Position numbers and translations under genes: made by a program | The notes under the pieces: generated by a model | What the model was told of the DNA's origin: nothing | Databases searched by the model: none | What the model saw: the letters and a program-made list of their open reading frames with translations, nothing else | Shown: piece by piece, positions 16,815 through 25,701 of the stretch | How the letters are laid out: every line of letters begins with the position of its first letter | Position numbering within the stretch: position 1 is the first letter of the stretch | DNA from: Alteriqipengyuania flavescens | GTDB taxonomy: Bacteria > Pseudomonadota > Alphaproteobacteria > Sphingomonadales > Sphingomonadaceae | Length of the DNA: 64,000 nucleotides | Direction: 5' to 3' | Assembly (NCBI RefSeq): GCF_030406725.1 | Contig: NZ_CP129107.1 | Span: 2,088,501 to 2,152,500, forward strand

Positions 16815-19649
16815 TCAGTTGCCGAAGGTGCGCTGCCACCAGCCGCCGCGGCGGGGCGCGTCGTCATTGTCCGGCTTGGCATCGCTTAACTTGGCTTCGT
16901 CGGCCTTGGCTTCGTCGGCCTTGCCGGCCGCATCGCCCGAAGGAACCGTATCCTCGCCCGAGAGGACCTTGGCGAGGGCAGGCTTGTCACCGGCCACCGC
17001 ATCGGCCTTCTTCGCACGCGACCGCTTTGGCTTGGCGTCCGCTTCCGGCGTGTCGTCGGTGGCGGCGGCCTTTTTCGCCCGCGGCTTGCGCTTCGGCTTC
17101 TCGGCTTCGGCTTCCGGAGCCTCGGCATCTTCGGCCTTCTTTGCACGCGAGGCGCGCTTGGGCTTCGGAGCGGCATCGGCAGCCTTGGCAGCTTCGTCCG
17201 TATCGGCCTTCCTGGCCCGCGACTTGCGCTTGGGCTTCGGCACGTCTTCCGCGTTTTCGTCCGTTGCGGGGGCATCGCCGTGTGTGTCGGCCTTCTTCGC
17301 GCGGCTGCGGCGCTTCTTCGGCTTCTCGTCCTTTTCGGCAGCCTCTTCCGGATCGACCGGCATGTCGTCCGGGCCGGAAGCGACCGGGATGTCCGCGACC
17401 ATCTGCTCCGACACGGCATCGAGATTGGCGGCGTCCTGTGCCGTCACCTCGGTGTCGTCGCCGCGGTTCTCGCCCGCGCCGCGACCACCGCGACCGCGCC
17501 GGCCACGGCCGCCACGGCGACGCCGCTTCCTGGGCTTGCCTTCGCCGTTATCGTCGTCGCTGTCGCCATCTTTATCGCCTTCGTCGGAACGGGCGTTATC
17601 GCTGTCTTCGTCGGCATCGTTGCGATCGTCGCCGTCGGAGCCGCGCTTCTTGTTGCGGCCGCGACCGCCACGGCGACGGCGCTTGCGGTTGCCCTGGCGC
17701 TCGTCGCTGTCGTCCTCGTAACTGTCTTCGGCGACTTCGTCCTCGTCGTCATCGTCGATGATGGCTTCGAACGTGGGGCGGTTGGCGGGCTTGGGACCGT
17801 GGCTGGACACGCTCATCTTCGCGCCTTCGTCCTCGCCTTCCGGCACGACTTCCACGCTGACGCCATAACGCTGTTCGATCTCGACCAGGTCGGCGCGCTT
17901 CTCGTTGAGCAGGTAGACCGCCGCTTCGGTGCTGGCAGCCAGCTTGATCGTGGTGCCCTTGCCCTTGGCCGCTTCGTCCTCGATCAGGCGCAACGCGGAA
18001 AGGCCGGCGCTGGATGCGGTGCGGACGAGGCCGGTGCCGTCGCAATGCGGACATTCGCGGGTCGTCGCCTCCAGAACGCCGGTGCGCAGGCGCTGGCGGC
18101 TCATTTCCATCAGGCCGAAGCTGGAGATGCGGCCCACCTGGATCCGGGCGCGGTCGTTCTTCAGCGCGTCCTTCATGCAGCGTTCGACCTTACGGACGTT
18201 GGAGTTGTACTCCATGTCGATGAAGTCGATCACGACCAGCCCGGCCATGTCGCGCAGGCGCAGCTGGCGGGCGATTTCCTTGGCCGCTTCGAGGTTGGTC
18301 GCCGTCGCGGTTGCCTCGATCCCGTGTTCCTTGGTGGAGCGGCCGGAGTTGATGTCGATCGACACCAGCGCCTCGGTCGGGTTGATGACGAGATAGCCGC
18401 CCGACTTCAGCTGCACTACGGGATCGTACATCGCTTTCAGCTGGTCTTCCGCGCCATAGCGCTGGAACAACGGCACGGGATCCGCATACTGCTTCACGCG
18501 CCGGGCATGGCTCGGCATCAGCAGCTTCATGAAGGCCTTGGCGGACTTGTAGCCCTCGTCACCTTCGACCAGCACTTCCTCGATCTCGCGATTGTAGATG
18601 TCGCGGATCGCGCGCTTGATGAGGTCGCTGTCCGAATGGATCTGCGCCGGCGCGCTGGATGCCATGGTGCGTTCGCGGATCTCGTCCCACAGGCGGGCCA
18701 GATAGTCGAAGTCGCGCTTGATCTCGGTCTTGGTGCGGCTGAGGCCGGCGGTGCGCACGATCAGGCCCATCGACTTCGGCAGGCTGAGATCGCCGACGAT
18801 CTGCTTCAACCGCTTGCGGTCGCTGGCGGAGCTGATCTTGCGGCTGATGCCGCCGCCGTGGCTGCTGTTCGGCATCAGCACGGTGTAGCGCCCGGCGAGG
18901 CTGAGGTAGGTGGTGAGCGCCGCGCCCTTGTTGCCGCGCTCTTCCTTCACGACCTGGACCAGCAGCACCTGCCGGCGCTGGATGACGTCCTGGATCTTGT
19001 AGCGGCGGCGCAGGTTCAGGCGCTTGGCGCGAACTTCGTCGGCCTTCTTGGCCTTGCCGCCCTGCTTGCCGGAGCCCTTGCCCTGACGGCGCCCGCGACC
19101 GCGGCGGCCGCGACCGCGCGACTTGTCGTCGCTCTCGTCGCTGTCTTCGCTGTCGTCTTCATCGTCGCCATCGTCGTCGTCGTCGGAAGCACCATCGACA
19201 TGGCCTTCCTCGATCGTGGCGACGTCGTCCTTTTCCGACGTGTCGATTTCTTCGAGCTCTTCCCCGGCAAGATCGTCGGCGAGGGCTTCGCCGCTCTCGT
19301 CGTCTTCCGGCTCGTCGACGATGTCGTCGTCGCTATCGCGCAGGGCTGCTTCCTCGGCTGCGGCCTCGGCCTCTTCGGCCAGCAGGCGATCGCGATCGTC
19401 CTTGGGGATCTGGTAGTAATCGGGGTGGATTTCGCTGAAGGCGAGGAAACCGTGCCGGTTGCCGCCGAAATCGACGAATGCCGCCTGCAGGCTGGGTTCG
19501 ACCCTGGTTACCTTGGCAAGGTAGATATTGCCCTTGATCTGCTTGTGTTCGGCAGATTCGAAATCGAATTCCTCAATCCGGTTACCTTGCTGAACCGCCA
19601 CCCGGGTTTCTTCCGGGTGGCGCGCATCGATTAGCATGCGCGTTGCCAT
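16815..19649 (-). CDS. rne: Ribonuclease E/G, full-length RNase E with long C-terminal tail
   Basis: The product has 944 residues. The N-terminal half is catalytic: an S1 domain (about 35-230) split by a long acidic then RG-rich insertion (about 90-190), the DNase I-like site with Asp432 and Asp475 (43 apart, as in E. coli D303/D346) and the zinc-link Cys533/Cys536 (CPHC, again 58 after the second aspartate). The C-terminal half (about 640-944) is disordered, with acidic blocks, RRRRGGRGR stretches that should bind RNA, and about six repeats of a KPKRxSRAKKA motif. It ends GGWWQRTFGN, like the GWW PNPase-binding tail described in Caulobacter. It initiates mRNA decay and rRNA processing and scaffolds the degradosome. 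Confidence 0.97.
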   Translation of the reverse strand: MATRMLIDARHPEETRVAVQQGNRIEEFDFESAEHKQIKGNIYLAKVTRVEPSLQAAFVDFGGNRHGFLAFSEIHPDYYQIPKDDRDRLLAEEAEAAAEEAALRDSDDDIVDEPEDDESGEALADDLAGEELEEIDTSEKDDVATIEEGHVDGASDDDDDGDDEDDSEDSDESDDKSRGRGRRGRGRRQGKGSGKQGGKAKKADEVRAKRLNLRRRYKIQDVIQRRQVLLVQVVKEERGNKGAALTTYLSLAGRYTVLMPNSSHGGGISRKISSASDRKRLKQIVGDLSLPKSMGLIVRTAGLSRTKTEIKRDFDYLARLWDEIRERTMASSAPAQIHSDSDLIKRAIRDIYNREIEEVLVEGDEGYKSAKAFMKLLMPSHARRVKQYADPVPLFQRYGAEDQLKAMYDPVVQLKSGGYLVINPTEALVSIDINSGRSTKEHGIEATATATNLEAAKEIARQLRLRDMAGLVVIDFIDMEYNSNVRKVERCMKDALKNDRARIQVGRISSFGLMEMSRQRLRTGVLEATTRECPHCDGTGLVRTASSAGLSALRLIEDEAAKGKGTTIKLAASTEAAVYLLNEKRADLVEIEQRYGVSVEVVPEGEDEGAKMSVSSHGPKPANRPTFEAIIDDDDEDEVAEDSYEDDSDERQGNRKRRRRGGRGRNKKRGSDGDDRNDADEDSDNARSDEGDKDGDSDDDNGEGKPRKRRRRGGRGRRGRGGRGAGENRGDDTEVTAQDAANLDAVSEQMVADIPVASGPDDMPVDPEEAAEKDEKPKKRRSRAKKADTHGDAPATDENAEDVPKPKRKSRARKADTDEAAKAADAAPKPKRASRAKKAEDAEAPEAEAEKPKRKPRAKKAAATDDTPEADAKPKRSRAKKADAVAGDKPALAKVLSGEDTVPSGDAAGKADEAKADEAKLSDAKPDNDDAPRRGGWWQRTFGN

Positions 19650-20169
19650 TGTATATTCTCCGTGCGCGCAGGCGCGGTGCGACCCAGGCCGCCCGTTCGC
19701 GCATTATCTGGTGGGTAGGTGTCCGCCGGTGGCGAAGCGCCGCCGGCTGGAATTGCGTTGTCATGAAAAACGTGTCTGCACCCGCGCCAAGCGGCCCGCC
19801 ATGGGCATGCTCCGCCGCGCCAACCCATGCCGCGGCCCGCGAGCGGGGCACCTGCATGGAAAGCGGAAGCGGAATTGGCATCGAGGCATCAACCTGTGTC
19901 TGCCGGGATAATGCGAACGAATGCCGCACGTCCGGTCGGTCCCCGGATCGGGGCCCCGGAAACCGGTTGCTTTGGCAGCCGCGCCTGCCCGGTGGGCGGC
20001 GCTCGGCGCGAAGGACAACGGATGTCTCGGGGCGGAACGCCCGGGTTGCCGCAGCGCTAGCACCGCGCCGGATTCCAAGCAACCATATTGCGCGGAACGG
20101 CAGTTTTCCCACACACTTGCCGCCCTTTTCGCTTGTCGGCGCGGCGTCCGGACGAATAGGCATGCACCC
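19650..20169. other. Divergent intergenic region between rne and the amidase gene
   Basis: About 520 bases hold no convincing gene. At 19725-19747 there is a ten-pair hairpin with the very stable GCGAAGC-type loop, 76-98 bases upstream of the rne ATG; if transcribed it could be part of an RNase E autoregulatory leader. ATTATC at 19703-19708 reads GATAAT on the rne strand and could be a -10, but I find no matching -35. No clear promoter for the amidase was found. Open frames running into the amidase gene from upstream lack family similarity. Confidence 0.5.
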
Positions 20170-21042
20170 ATGTCCGACCGGCTCCAGATCGGCCTCTTGT
20201 TCCTTGCCCCGGTGGCCCTGCTGGCGGCGTTGTATGCTTTGGGCCTGTCGATCCCCGTACCCTCGCTGGGACGGGGCTACGTCGTGAAGCTGCAGCTGCC
20301 GGGTGCGGGCGAGCTGCGCGACCTGCCCGAAATCCTTGGCCCGGAAGACAATTCGCGCCCGCTGGTGGTGATCGATGCGGGACACGGCGGCCCGGACGGC
20401 GGTGCCAGCGCGTCGGGCTATGTCGAAAAGGACATCGTCCTCGGCCTCGCGCTCGCCCTGCGCGACCGCTTGCTGGAGGATGGCGGCGTACGCGTGGCGC
20501 TGACCCGGTCGGACGACAGCTTCGTTGTCCTGCAGGAACGCGTGGCGGTGGCGCAGAAACTGGGCGCCGACGTGTTCGTGTCGATCCACGCGGATTCCGC
20601 CGCCAATGTCGATGCCACCGGGGCAACGATCTATACGCTGGACGACGAGGCGAGCGATGCGGTCGCCGCACGCTTCGCCGAGCGGGAGAATGCGGCCGCC
20701 ACCCTCAACGGCGTGCAGCTGGGCACCCGCGGCGACGCGGTCGATTCCATCCTCGTCGACTTGTCGCAGCGGCGGGTGAAGGGCGACAGCCTGCGCCTTG
20801 CCCGCCTTGTCCTGCGCGAAGGGGAGGGGCGCATCCGCTTCCATCCCGCGCCGCTGCGCGCGGCGGACCTCGCCGTCCTCAAGTCGCTCGAGATGCCGTC
20901 CATCCTGTTCGAAAGCGGGTACATCACCAATGCCGCCGATGCCGAGCGACTGGCAAGCGCGGCCAACCGCCGCGCCACCAGCGATGCCATCGCCCGGGCG
21001 CTGCGCATCTACCTCGCCACCGAACAGGTCGAAGGCAGCTGA
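20170..21042 (+). CDS. N-acetylmuramoyl-L-alanine amidase (Amidase_3)
   Basis: The product has 290 residues from the ATG at 20170, the start that puts one membrane anchor or uncleaved signal (residues 6-30) at the N-terminus. Zinc ligands and catalytic glutamate of the Amidase_3 fold are present: His72 (IDAGHGGPDGG), Glu86, His140 (SIHADS) and Glu248 (LFESGYITN). No separate AMIN or LysM domain is seen. It cleaves the amide bond between MurNAc and the peptide stem in the periplasm, usually during septum splitting. It is followed after 66 bases by PBP1A, a common alphaproteobacterial pairing of wall hydrolysis and synthesis. The EnvC/NlpD-blocked loop that would reveal activator control could not be placed. 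Confidence 0.9.
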   Translation: MSDRLQIGLLFLAPVALLAALYALGLSIPVPSLGRGYVVKLQLPGAGELRDLPEILGPEDNSRPLVVIDAGHGGPDGGASASGYVEKDIVLGLALALRDRLLEDGGVRVALTRSDDSFVVLQERVAVAQKLGADVFVSIHADSAANVDATGATIYTLDDEASDAVAARFAERENAAATLNGVQLGTRGDAVDSILVDLSQRRVKGDSLRLARLVLREGEGRIRFHPAPLRAADLAVLKSLEMPSILFESGYITNAADAERLASAANRRATSDAIARALRIYLATEQVEGS

Positions 21043-21108
21043 ACCCAAGGGCGCGAGCGATTTCGCTGTGGCGCGGTTCATAAACCGCGTGCTAAGGCCC
21101 CGCGCACG

Positions 21109-23634
21109 ATGGCCGATACGCAGACGACCGAGAGTTTCACCTATCGCATTCGCCGTGACGCGGGCTCCCTGTGGGCCCGCATGCGCGAGCTTTGGCGCGG
21201 CAACAAATGGGTCCGCAGGCTCGGCATCCTCGTGGGGGCGGGGTTGCTATTGCTCGGTGCGTTCTGGATCTGGCTCGCGCACGACCTGCCGGATGCGGAA
21301 AGCCTTGCCGAATACGAGACGTCGCTGCCCACCATGGTGCGCGGGGTCGATGGCGAAATCGTCGGCACCTATGCCCGCGAACGGCGCGTGCAGCTGGAAT
21401 TCGTCGATTTCCCGCGCCCGCTGATTAACAGCTTCCTCGCCGTCGAGGACGAGACCTTCTGGACCCATGGCGGCGTCGACCTGACCGGTACGATCAACGC
21501 CGCGCTCGATTATGCGACGAAAATGGGCAGCGGCACGCGCGCGGTGGGCGGATCGACCATCACCCAGCAGGTCGCGAAGAACATCCTGCTGGGCGACGAA
21601 TATTCGGTCACCCGCAAGCTGAAGGAAATGATCCTCGCCCGGCGGATCGAAAGCGTCCTGACGAAGCCGGAAATCCTGACGCTTTATCTCAACGAAATCC
21701 CGCTTGGCCGCCGCAGCTTCGGCGTACAGGCCGCCGCACGGGCCTATTTCGACAAGGACGTGGCGGAGCTCGACCTCCATGAAATGGCGTTCCTCGCGAT
21801 CCTGCCCAAAGCGCCCGAACGCTATGGCCGCGCGGCGAACGAGAAGCAGGCAATCGCCCGGCGCAATTTCGTGCTCGATGCGATGGTCGACAACGAATAC
21901 GCCACGCCGGAAGCTGCGGCGGAAGCCAAGCGCAAGCCGCTCGGCCTGGTGCGTAGCGCGAAATCGCAATACGCCACTGCGGACGCGGGTTATTTCATGG
22001 AAGAGGTACGCCGCCAGCTGATCGAGCAATTCGGCGAAACCAGCGAGTCAGGCCCGAACAGCGTCTATGGCGGCGGACTGTGGGTGCGCACCTCGCTCGA
22101 CACCGAATTGCAGACGGCGGCGCGGGATTCCCTGCGCGCGGGCATGATGCGCTATCACAGCGGCAAGGGCTGGCGCGGGCCGATCGCGACGGTCGATGTC
22201 GCCGCGGGCAACTTGACCGGGCAACTGGCGAGCTCCAACCTCGGCATCAATTACAAGGACTGGCGCGTCGGCGTGGTGACCGAGCGTAACGGCAGCAACG
22301 CCACGATCGGTTTCTCCAATGGCGACACCGCGCCGCTTTCCAACCTGCCCAATGCGCTGAAAGCCGGCGATGTCATCGCCGCCTCGCCCAGCGGCAGCGG
22401 CTGGCGGACCGAAACGGTACCTGAAGTGTCGGGCGGCTTCGCGGCGATTCAGCCATCGTCGGGCCGTGTCCTTGCCATGCAGGGCGGTTTCGACAGCCGG
22501 CTGGGCAGCTTCAACCGGGCCACGCAGGCGCAGCGCCAGCCGGGCTCCACCATCAAACCGTTCGTTTATTCGACCGGCCTCGACCAGGGCATGACGCCTG
22601 CCAGCGCGGTGATGGACGGCACTTTCTGCGTCTACCAGGGCGCGGAGCTCGGCCAGAAATGCTTCCGCAATTTCGGGGGCGCGAGCGGCGCGGGCGAAAA
22701 GCCGATGCGCTGGGGGCTGGAACAGTCGCGCAACCTGATGACCATCCACATCGCCAACGATGCGGGGATGGAGAACGTCAACAAGACCTTCGAGCGGGTC
22801 GGCATCGGCAGTTACGAGCCCTATCTCTCCTTCGCGCTCGGCGCAGGGGACACGACCGTTGTGAAAATGGTCAACGCCTATGCCGCGCTAGCCAACCACG
22901 GGCGGCAGTTCGCGCCGACCACGATCGACTACGTGCAGGACCGGTCCGGCAAGGTCATCTGGCGCGCGGACAAGCGCCGCTGCGACAACTGCAACATGGC
23001 GCAATGGGATGGCAAGCCGATGCCGCGACTGGAATTGGGCGGGCGGCAGGTGATGGACGCGCGCACGGCCTTCCAGACGCAGCACATGCTGACCGGCGTG
23101 GTCCAGCGCGGCACCGCCACCACCCTGCGCGATCTCGGCATCCCGCTGTTCGGCAAGACGGGCACGACCACCGGCCCCACCAACGTATGGTTCGTCGGCG
23201 GCTCGCCCGATGTGGTCGCGGGCGTCTATCTCGGCTTCGACCAGCCGCGCAACATGGGCGGCTATGCCCAGGGCGGCAGCTTGGCCGCGCCCATCTTCAA
23301 GCAGTTCGTGCAGGAAAGCCGTGACCGCTGGAGCGGGCGGCCGTTCGTGGCGCCCAAGGGCATCCGGATGGTCAAGATCGACCGCCGCACCGGCCGCCGC
23401 GTATTCGAAGGCACGCCGAGCGAGGATGCGCAGGCTGCGGTCATCTGGGAAGCGTTCAAGCCCGACACCGAACCGCGTCGCCAGGCCCGCTCGGACGAGC
23501 TCGACGCGCTGCGCCAGACGCTGATTGCCGAATTGCGGTCCGCCAACACCACGCCGCGCCAGCGCATCCGGCAGGAACGCAGGCAGGAAGAGGAGCTGAT
23601 GGACTTCGTCGAATCGCAGGGCGGCATCTACTAG
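21109..23634 (+). CDS. mrcA: Penicillin-binding protein 1A, bifunctional transglycosylase/transpeptidase
   Basis: The product has 841 residues. A cytoplasmic tail and one membrane anchor (36-57) lead into the GT51 transglycosylase with catalytic Glu in EDETFW (113-118) and GGSTITQQ near 150. An OB-like linker is followed by the transpeptidase with Ser480 (STIK), Ser540-Arg-Asn (SxN) and Lys683 (KTG). All active-site motifs are intact. It polymerises lipid II and cross-links peptidoglycan in the periplasm. The basic, glutamine- and arginine-rich end (about 790-841) is an extra tail of unclear role. A TAAGGC ten bases upstream of the ATG may be a -10 but has no good -35. Confidence 0.97.
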   Translation: MADTQTTESFTYRIRRDAGSLWARMRELWRGNKWVRRLGILVGAGLLLLGAFWIWLAHDLPDAESLAEYETSLPTMVRGVDGEIVGTYARERRVQLEFVDFPRPLINSFLAVEDETFWTHGGVDLTGTINAALDYATKMGSGTRAVGGSTITQQVAKNILLGDEYSVTRKLKEMILARRIESVLTKPEILTLYLNEIPLGRRSFGVQAAARAYFDKDVAELDLHEMAFLAILPKAPERYGRAANEKQAIARRNFVLDAMVDNEYATPEAAAEAKRKPLGLVRSAKSQYATADAGYFMEEVRRQLIEQFGETSESGPNSVYGGGLWVRTSLDTELQTAARDSLRAGMMRYHSGKGWRGPIATVDVAAGNLTGQLASSNLGINYKDWRVGVVTERNGSNATIGFSNGDTAPLSNLPNALKAGDVIAASPSGSGWRTETVPEVSGGFAAIQPSSGRVLAMQGGFDSRLGSFNRATQAQRQPGSTIKPFVYSTGLDQGMTPASAVMDGTFCVYQGAELGQKCFRNFGGASGAGEKPMRWGLEQSRNLMTIHIANDAGMENVNKTFERVGIGSYEPYLSFALGAGDTTVVKMVNAYAALANHGRQFAPTTIDYVQDRSGKVIWRADKRRCDNCNMAQWDGKPMPRLELGGRQVMDARTAFQTQHMLTGVVQRGTATTLRDLGIPLFGKTGTTTGPTNVWFVGGSPDVVAGVYLGFDQPRNMGGYAQGGSLAAPIFKQFVQESRDRWSGRPFVAPKGIRMVKIDRRTGRRVFEGTPSEDAQAAVIWEAFKPDTEPRRQARSDELDALRQTLIAELRSANTTPRQRIRQERRQEEELMDFVESQGGIY

Positions 23635-23671
23635 CCACCGCTCCCGACGTCGGCATCTCGCGCCGCACCCT

Positions 23672-23700
23672 TTGACGCTGCCGCCGGTATCGCCTAGCGC
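23672..23700 (+). promoter_or_regulatory. Promoter of prfB
   Basis: TTGACG (23672-23677), a 17-base spacer and TAGCGC (23695-23700) fit the alphaproteobacterial housekeeping -35 TTGACG and a GCTANAWC-like -10. A short leader with CGGAG precedes the ATG at 23728. Confidence 0.5.
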
Positions 23701-23727
23701 GCAGCCTTTCTTGATCGGAGACATCCC

Positions 23728-24855
23728 ATGCGTGCCGAAGGGCAGGCCCATATCGAACGGATCGAAGCCGCGCTGGCGCTGGTACGCCAGTCGCTGGACT
23801 GGGAGCATGCGCTGCGTCGCCTCGACGAGCTCGACGCACGTGTGCAGGACCCGACGCTGTGGGATGATCCCAAACAGGCGCAGGCGATCACGCAGGAACA
23901 GAAGCGCCTCGAAAGCGCGGTCAAAACCGTGCGCGAGATCGAAAGCGAGATGTCCGACGCCATCGAATTCGTCGAGATGGGCGAGGACGAAGGCGATGAC
24001 GAGGTGGTCGCCGACGGATTGGCGAGCCTTGCCGCGCTCGCGACCCGCGCCGATGCGGACAAGGTGCAGGCGCTCCTGTCGGGCGAAGCCGACGCCAACG
24101 ACACTTATATCGAAATTCACGCCGGGGCCGGCGGCACCGAAAGCCAGGACTGGGCGGAAATGCTGCTGCGCATGTACGCCCGCTGGGCCGAACGGCGCGG
24201 CTTCAAGGTCGAGACGGTGGAATACCAGGCAGGCGAAACGGCAGGTATCAAGTCCGCCACCCTGCTGGTGAAGGGCGAGAACGCCTATGGCTACGGCAAG
24301 ACCGAAAGCGGCGTCCACCGGCTTGTGCGGATCAGCCCCTACGACAGCTCCGCCCGGCGTCACACCAGCTTTTCCAGCGTCTGGGTCTATCCCGTGATCG
24401 ACGACGATTTCGAGATCGAGATCAACGAAAGCGACCTCAAGATTGACACTTACCGCGCCTCGGGCGCGGGCGGGCAGCACGTCAACACGACCGATTCCGC
24501 GGTGCGCATCACCCACCAACCGACCGGCATCGTCGTCGCCAGCCAGAACGACCGCAGCCAGCACAAGAACCGCGCCACCGCGATGAACATGCTGAAGGCG
24601 CGGCTGTACGAGCGCGAGATGGCCGAACGCGAGGCCGCGGCGGGGAGCGAATACGAAGCGAAGACGGAAATCGGCTGGGGCCACCAGATCCGCTCCTACG
24701 TCCTCCAGCCGTACCAGATGGTGAAGGACCTTCGCACCGGCACCACCAGTACCAATCCCGATGCCGTGCTCGACGGCGCGATCGACGAATTCATCTCCGC
24801 CGCACTCGCCCAGCGGGTGACGGGCGAGACCGTCGATATCGAGGATGTGGACTAG
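23728..24855 (+). CDS. prfB: Peptide chain release factor 2
   Basis: The product has 375 residues in one uninterrupted frame, so the programmed +1 frameshift that controls prfB in many bacteria is absent. The start has CGGAG upstream. The GGQ motif is at 248-250 (SGAGGQHVN). The stop-recognition tripeptide aligned with SPF reads Ser203-Pro204-Tyr205, followed by the conserved DSSARRHTSFSSV. RF2 reads UGA and UAA and triggers peptide release in the ribosomal A site. The absence of the frameshift implies no stop-codon-dependent autoregulation of its own synthesis. Confidence 0.97.
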   Translation: MRAEGQAHIERIEAALALVRQSLDWEHALRRLDELDARVQDPTLWDDPKQAQAITQEQKRLESAVKTVREIESEMSDAIEFVEMGEDEGDDEVVADGLASLAALATRADADKVQALLSGEADANDTYIEIHAGAGGTESQDWAEMLLRMYARWAERRGFKVETVEYQAGETAGIKSATLLVKGENAYGYGKTESGVHRLVRISPYDSSARRHTSFSSVWVYPVIDDDFEIEINESDLKIDTYRASGAGGQHVNTTDSAVRITHQPTGIVVASQNDRSQHKNRATAMNMLKARLYEREMAEREAAAGSEYEAKTEIGWGHQIRSYVLQPYQMVKDLRTGTTSTNPDAVLDGAIDEFISAALAQRVTGETVDIEDVD

Positions 24856-24878
24856 CGCAGGGGCAGCCGGCGGGCGCT

Positions 24879-24906
24879 TTGCCTGACCGGCGAAACCGTC
24901 TAACGA
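24879..24906 (+). promoter_or_regulatory. Likely leaderless promoter of the lipoprotein methyltransferase
   Basis: TTGCCT (24879-24884), a 16-base spacer and TAACGA (24901-24906) end eight bases before the ATG at 24915. This supports the ATG over an upstream TTG, which lies inside the -35 element. Confidence 0.4.
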
Positions 24907-24914
24907 ACCAGGCG

Positions 24915-25670
24915 ATGGGCATTTCTTCACGCGTTTGCGCCGTTACGGCATGCTGCGCCGCGCTGGCGCTTTTGGCCGCTTGCAAGCCTGCGGGCGAGGG
25001 CGAGCGTCCGGAAAGCGCGCTCGAATTCCCGCTGCCGATCCGCCCGGTGTCCGACCTTGGCGCCAACCAGTTTTCGACCGAAGTCGCGCGCGACAACCGG
25101 CGCGAGGCGCAGATCGTGATGGACCTGGCCCGGATCGAACCCGGCATGACCGTGGCCGATATCGGTGCGGGCGAAGGCTATTACACCGTGCGTCTCGCAG
25201 AGCGGGTCGGTGAAAACGGCCGCGTCCTGGCGCAGGATATCGATGCCGGCGCGCTCGGCCGGCTGGCCCGGCGGGTAGAGCGCGAGCGGCTGGACAATGT
25301 CTCCATCAAGCTGGGCGCGGCGGACGATCCGCGCCTTCCGGCGGATAGTTTCGACCGGGTGTTCCTGGTCCACGTATACCACGAGGTTTCGGAACCTTAT
25401 GCGCTTTTGTGGCGGCTCTATCCCGCCGTGCGCGAAGGCGGGCAGGTCATCGTGGTGGAGACCGACCGGCCGAGCGACCAGCACGGCATTTACCCGAAAC
25501 AGCTATTCTGCGAATTCGATGCGGTGGGCTTCCGCCTCGTCGAATTCGTCCGCAAGCCGGAACTGGCCGGCTATTACGCGCAATTCGAGAAAACGGGGAA
25601 CAGGCCGGAGCCCGGGGCCATTGAGCCTTGCGAAGTACCGGTGAGGGACACGGGCGAGCAGGTGCAATAG
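24915..25670 (+). CDS. Putative lipoprotein with class I SAM-methyltransferase fold
   Basis: The product has 251 residues. Its N-terminus is a lipoprotein signal with the lipobox LAAC placing Cys at residue 23. The mature part is a Rossmann methyltransferase: motif I VADIGAGEGYYTV near 80-92, an acidic strand end (AQDIDAG) and DRVFLVHVYHEVSEP as motif IV/post-motif. Methyltransferases exported to the periplasm are unusual, since SAM is cytoplasmic; close homologues are found widely in sphingomonads and are annotated only by fold. It may therefore bind SAM poorly or act on something else. It follows prfB by 59 bases with its own promoter-like sequence. Confidence 0.75.
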   Translation: MGISSRVCAVTACCAALALLAACKPAGEGERPESALEFPLPIRPVSDLGANQFSTEVARDNRREAQIVMDLARIEPGMTVADIGAGEGYYTVRLAERVGENGRVLAQDIDAGALGRLARRVERERLDNVSIKLGAADDPRLPADSFDRVFLVHVYHEVSEPYALLWRLYPAVREGGQVIVVETDRPSDQHGIYPKQLFCEFDAVGFRLVEFVRKPELAGYYAQFEKTGNRPEPGAIEPCEVPVRDTGEQVQ

Positions 25671-25701
25671 GCGCCGCATCCCCCGCACGAGAGGAAATAC
25701 A

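Noticed and set aside
17000-17330. Tandem DNA repeat in rne
   Set aside because: The repetition is at the protein level (basic KPKR-type motifs); DNA copies diverge, so I report it as a protein feature.
17280-19634. Very long open frame (784 codons) opposite rne
   Set aside because: It mirrors the GC-rich third positions and charged repeats of rne; its translation is low-complexity and has no family pattern, while rne is unmistakable.
19921-20169. N-terminal extension of the amidase
   Set aside because: The added residues have no similarity to amidases and would bury the membrane anchor; the ATG at 20170 gives a normal export signal.
23728-23900. Programmed frameshift in prfB
   Set aside because: The reading frame is continuous and no early in-frame UGA with a slippery CUU is present.
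22888-24930. Long open frame on the minus strand across mrcA and prfB
   Set aside because: It spans two well-supported plus-strand genes and their promoter region; no motif is recognisable.
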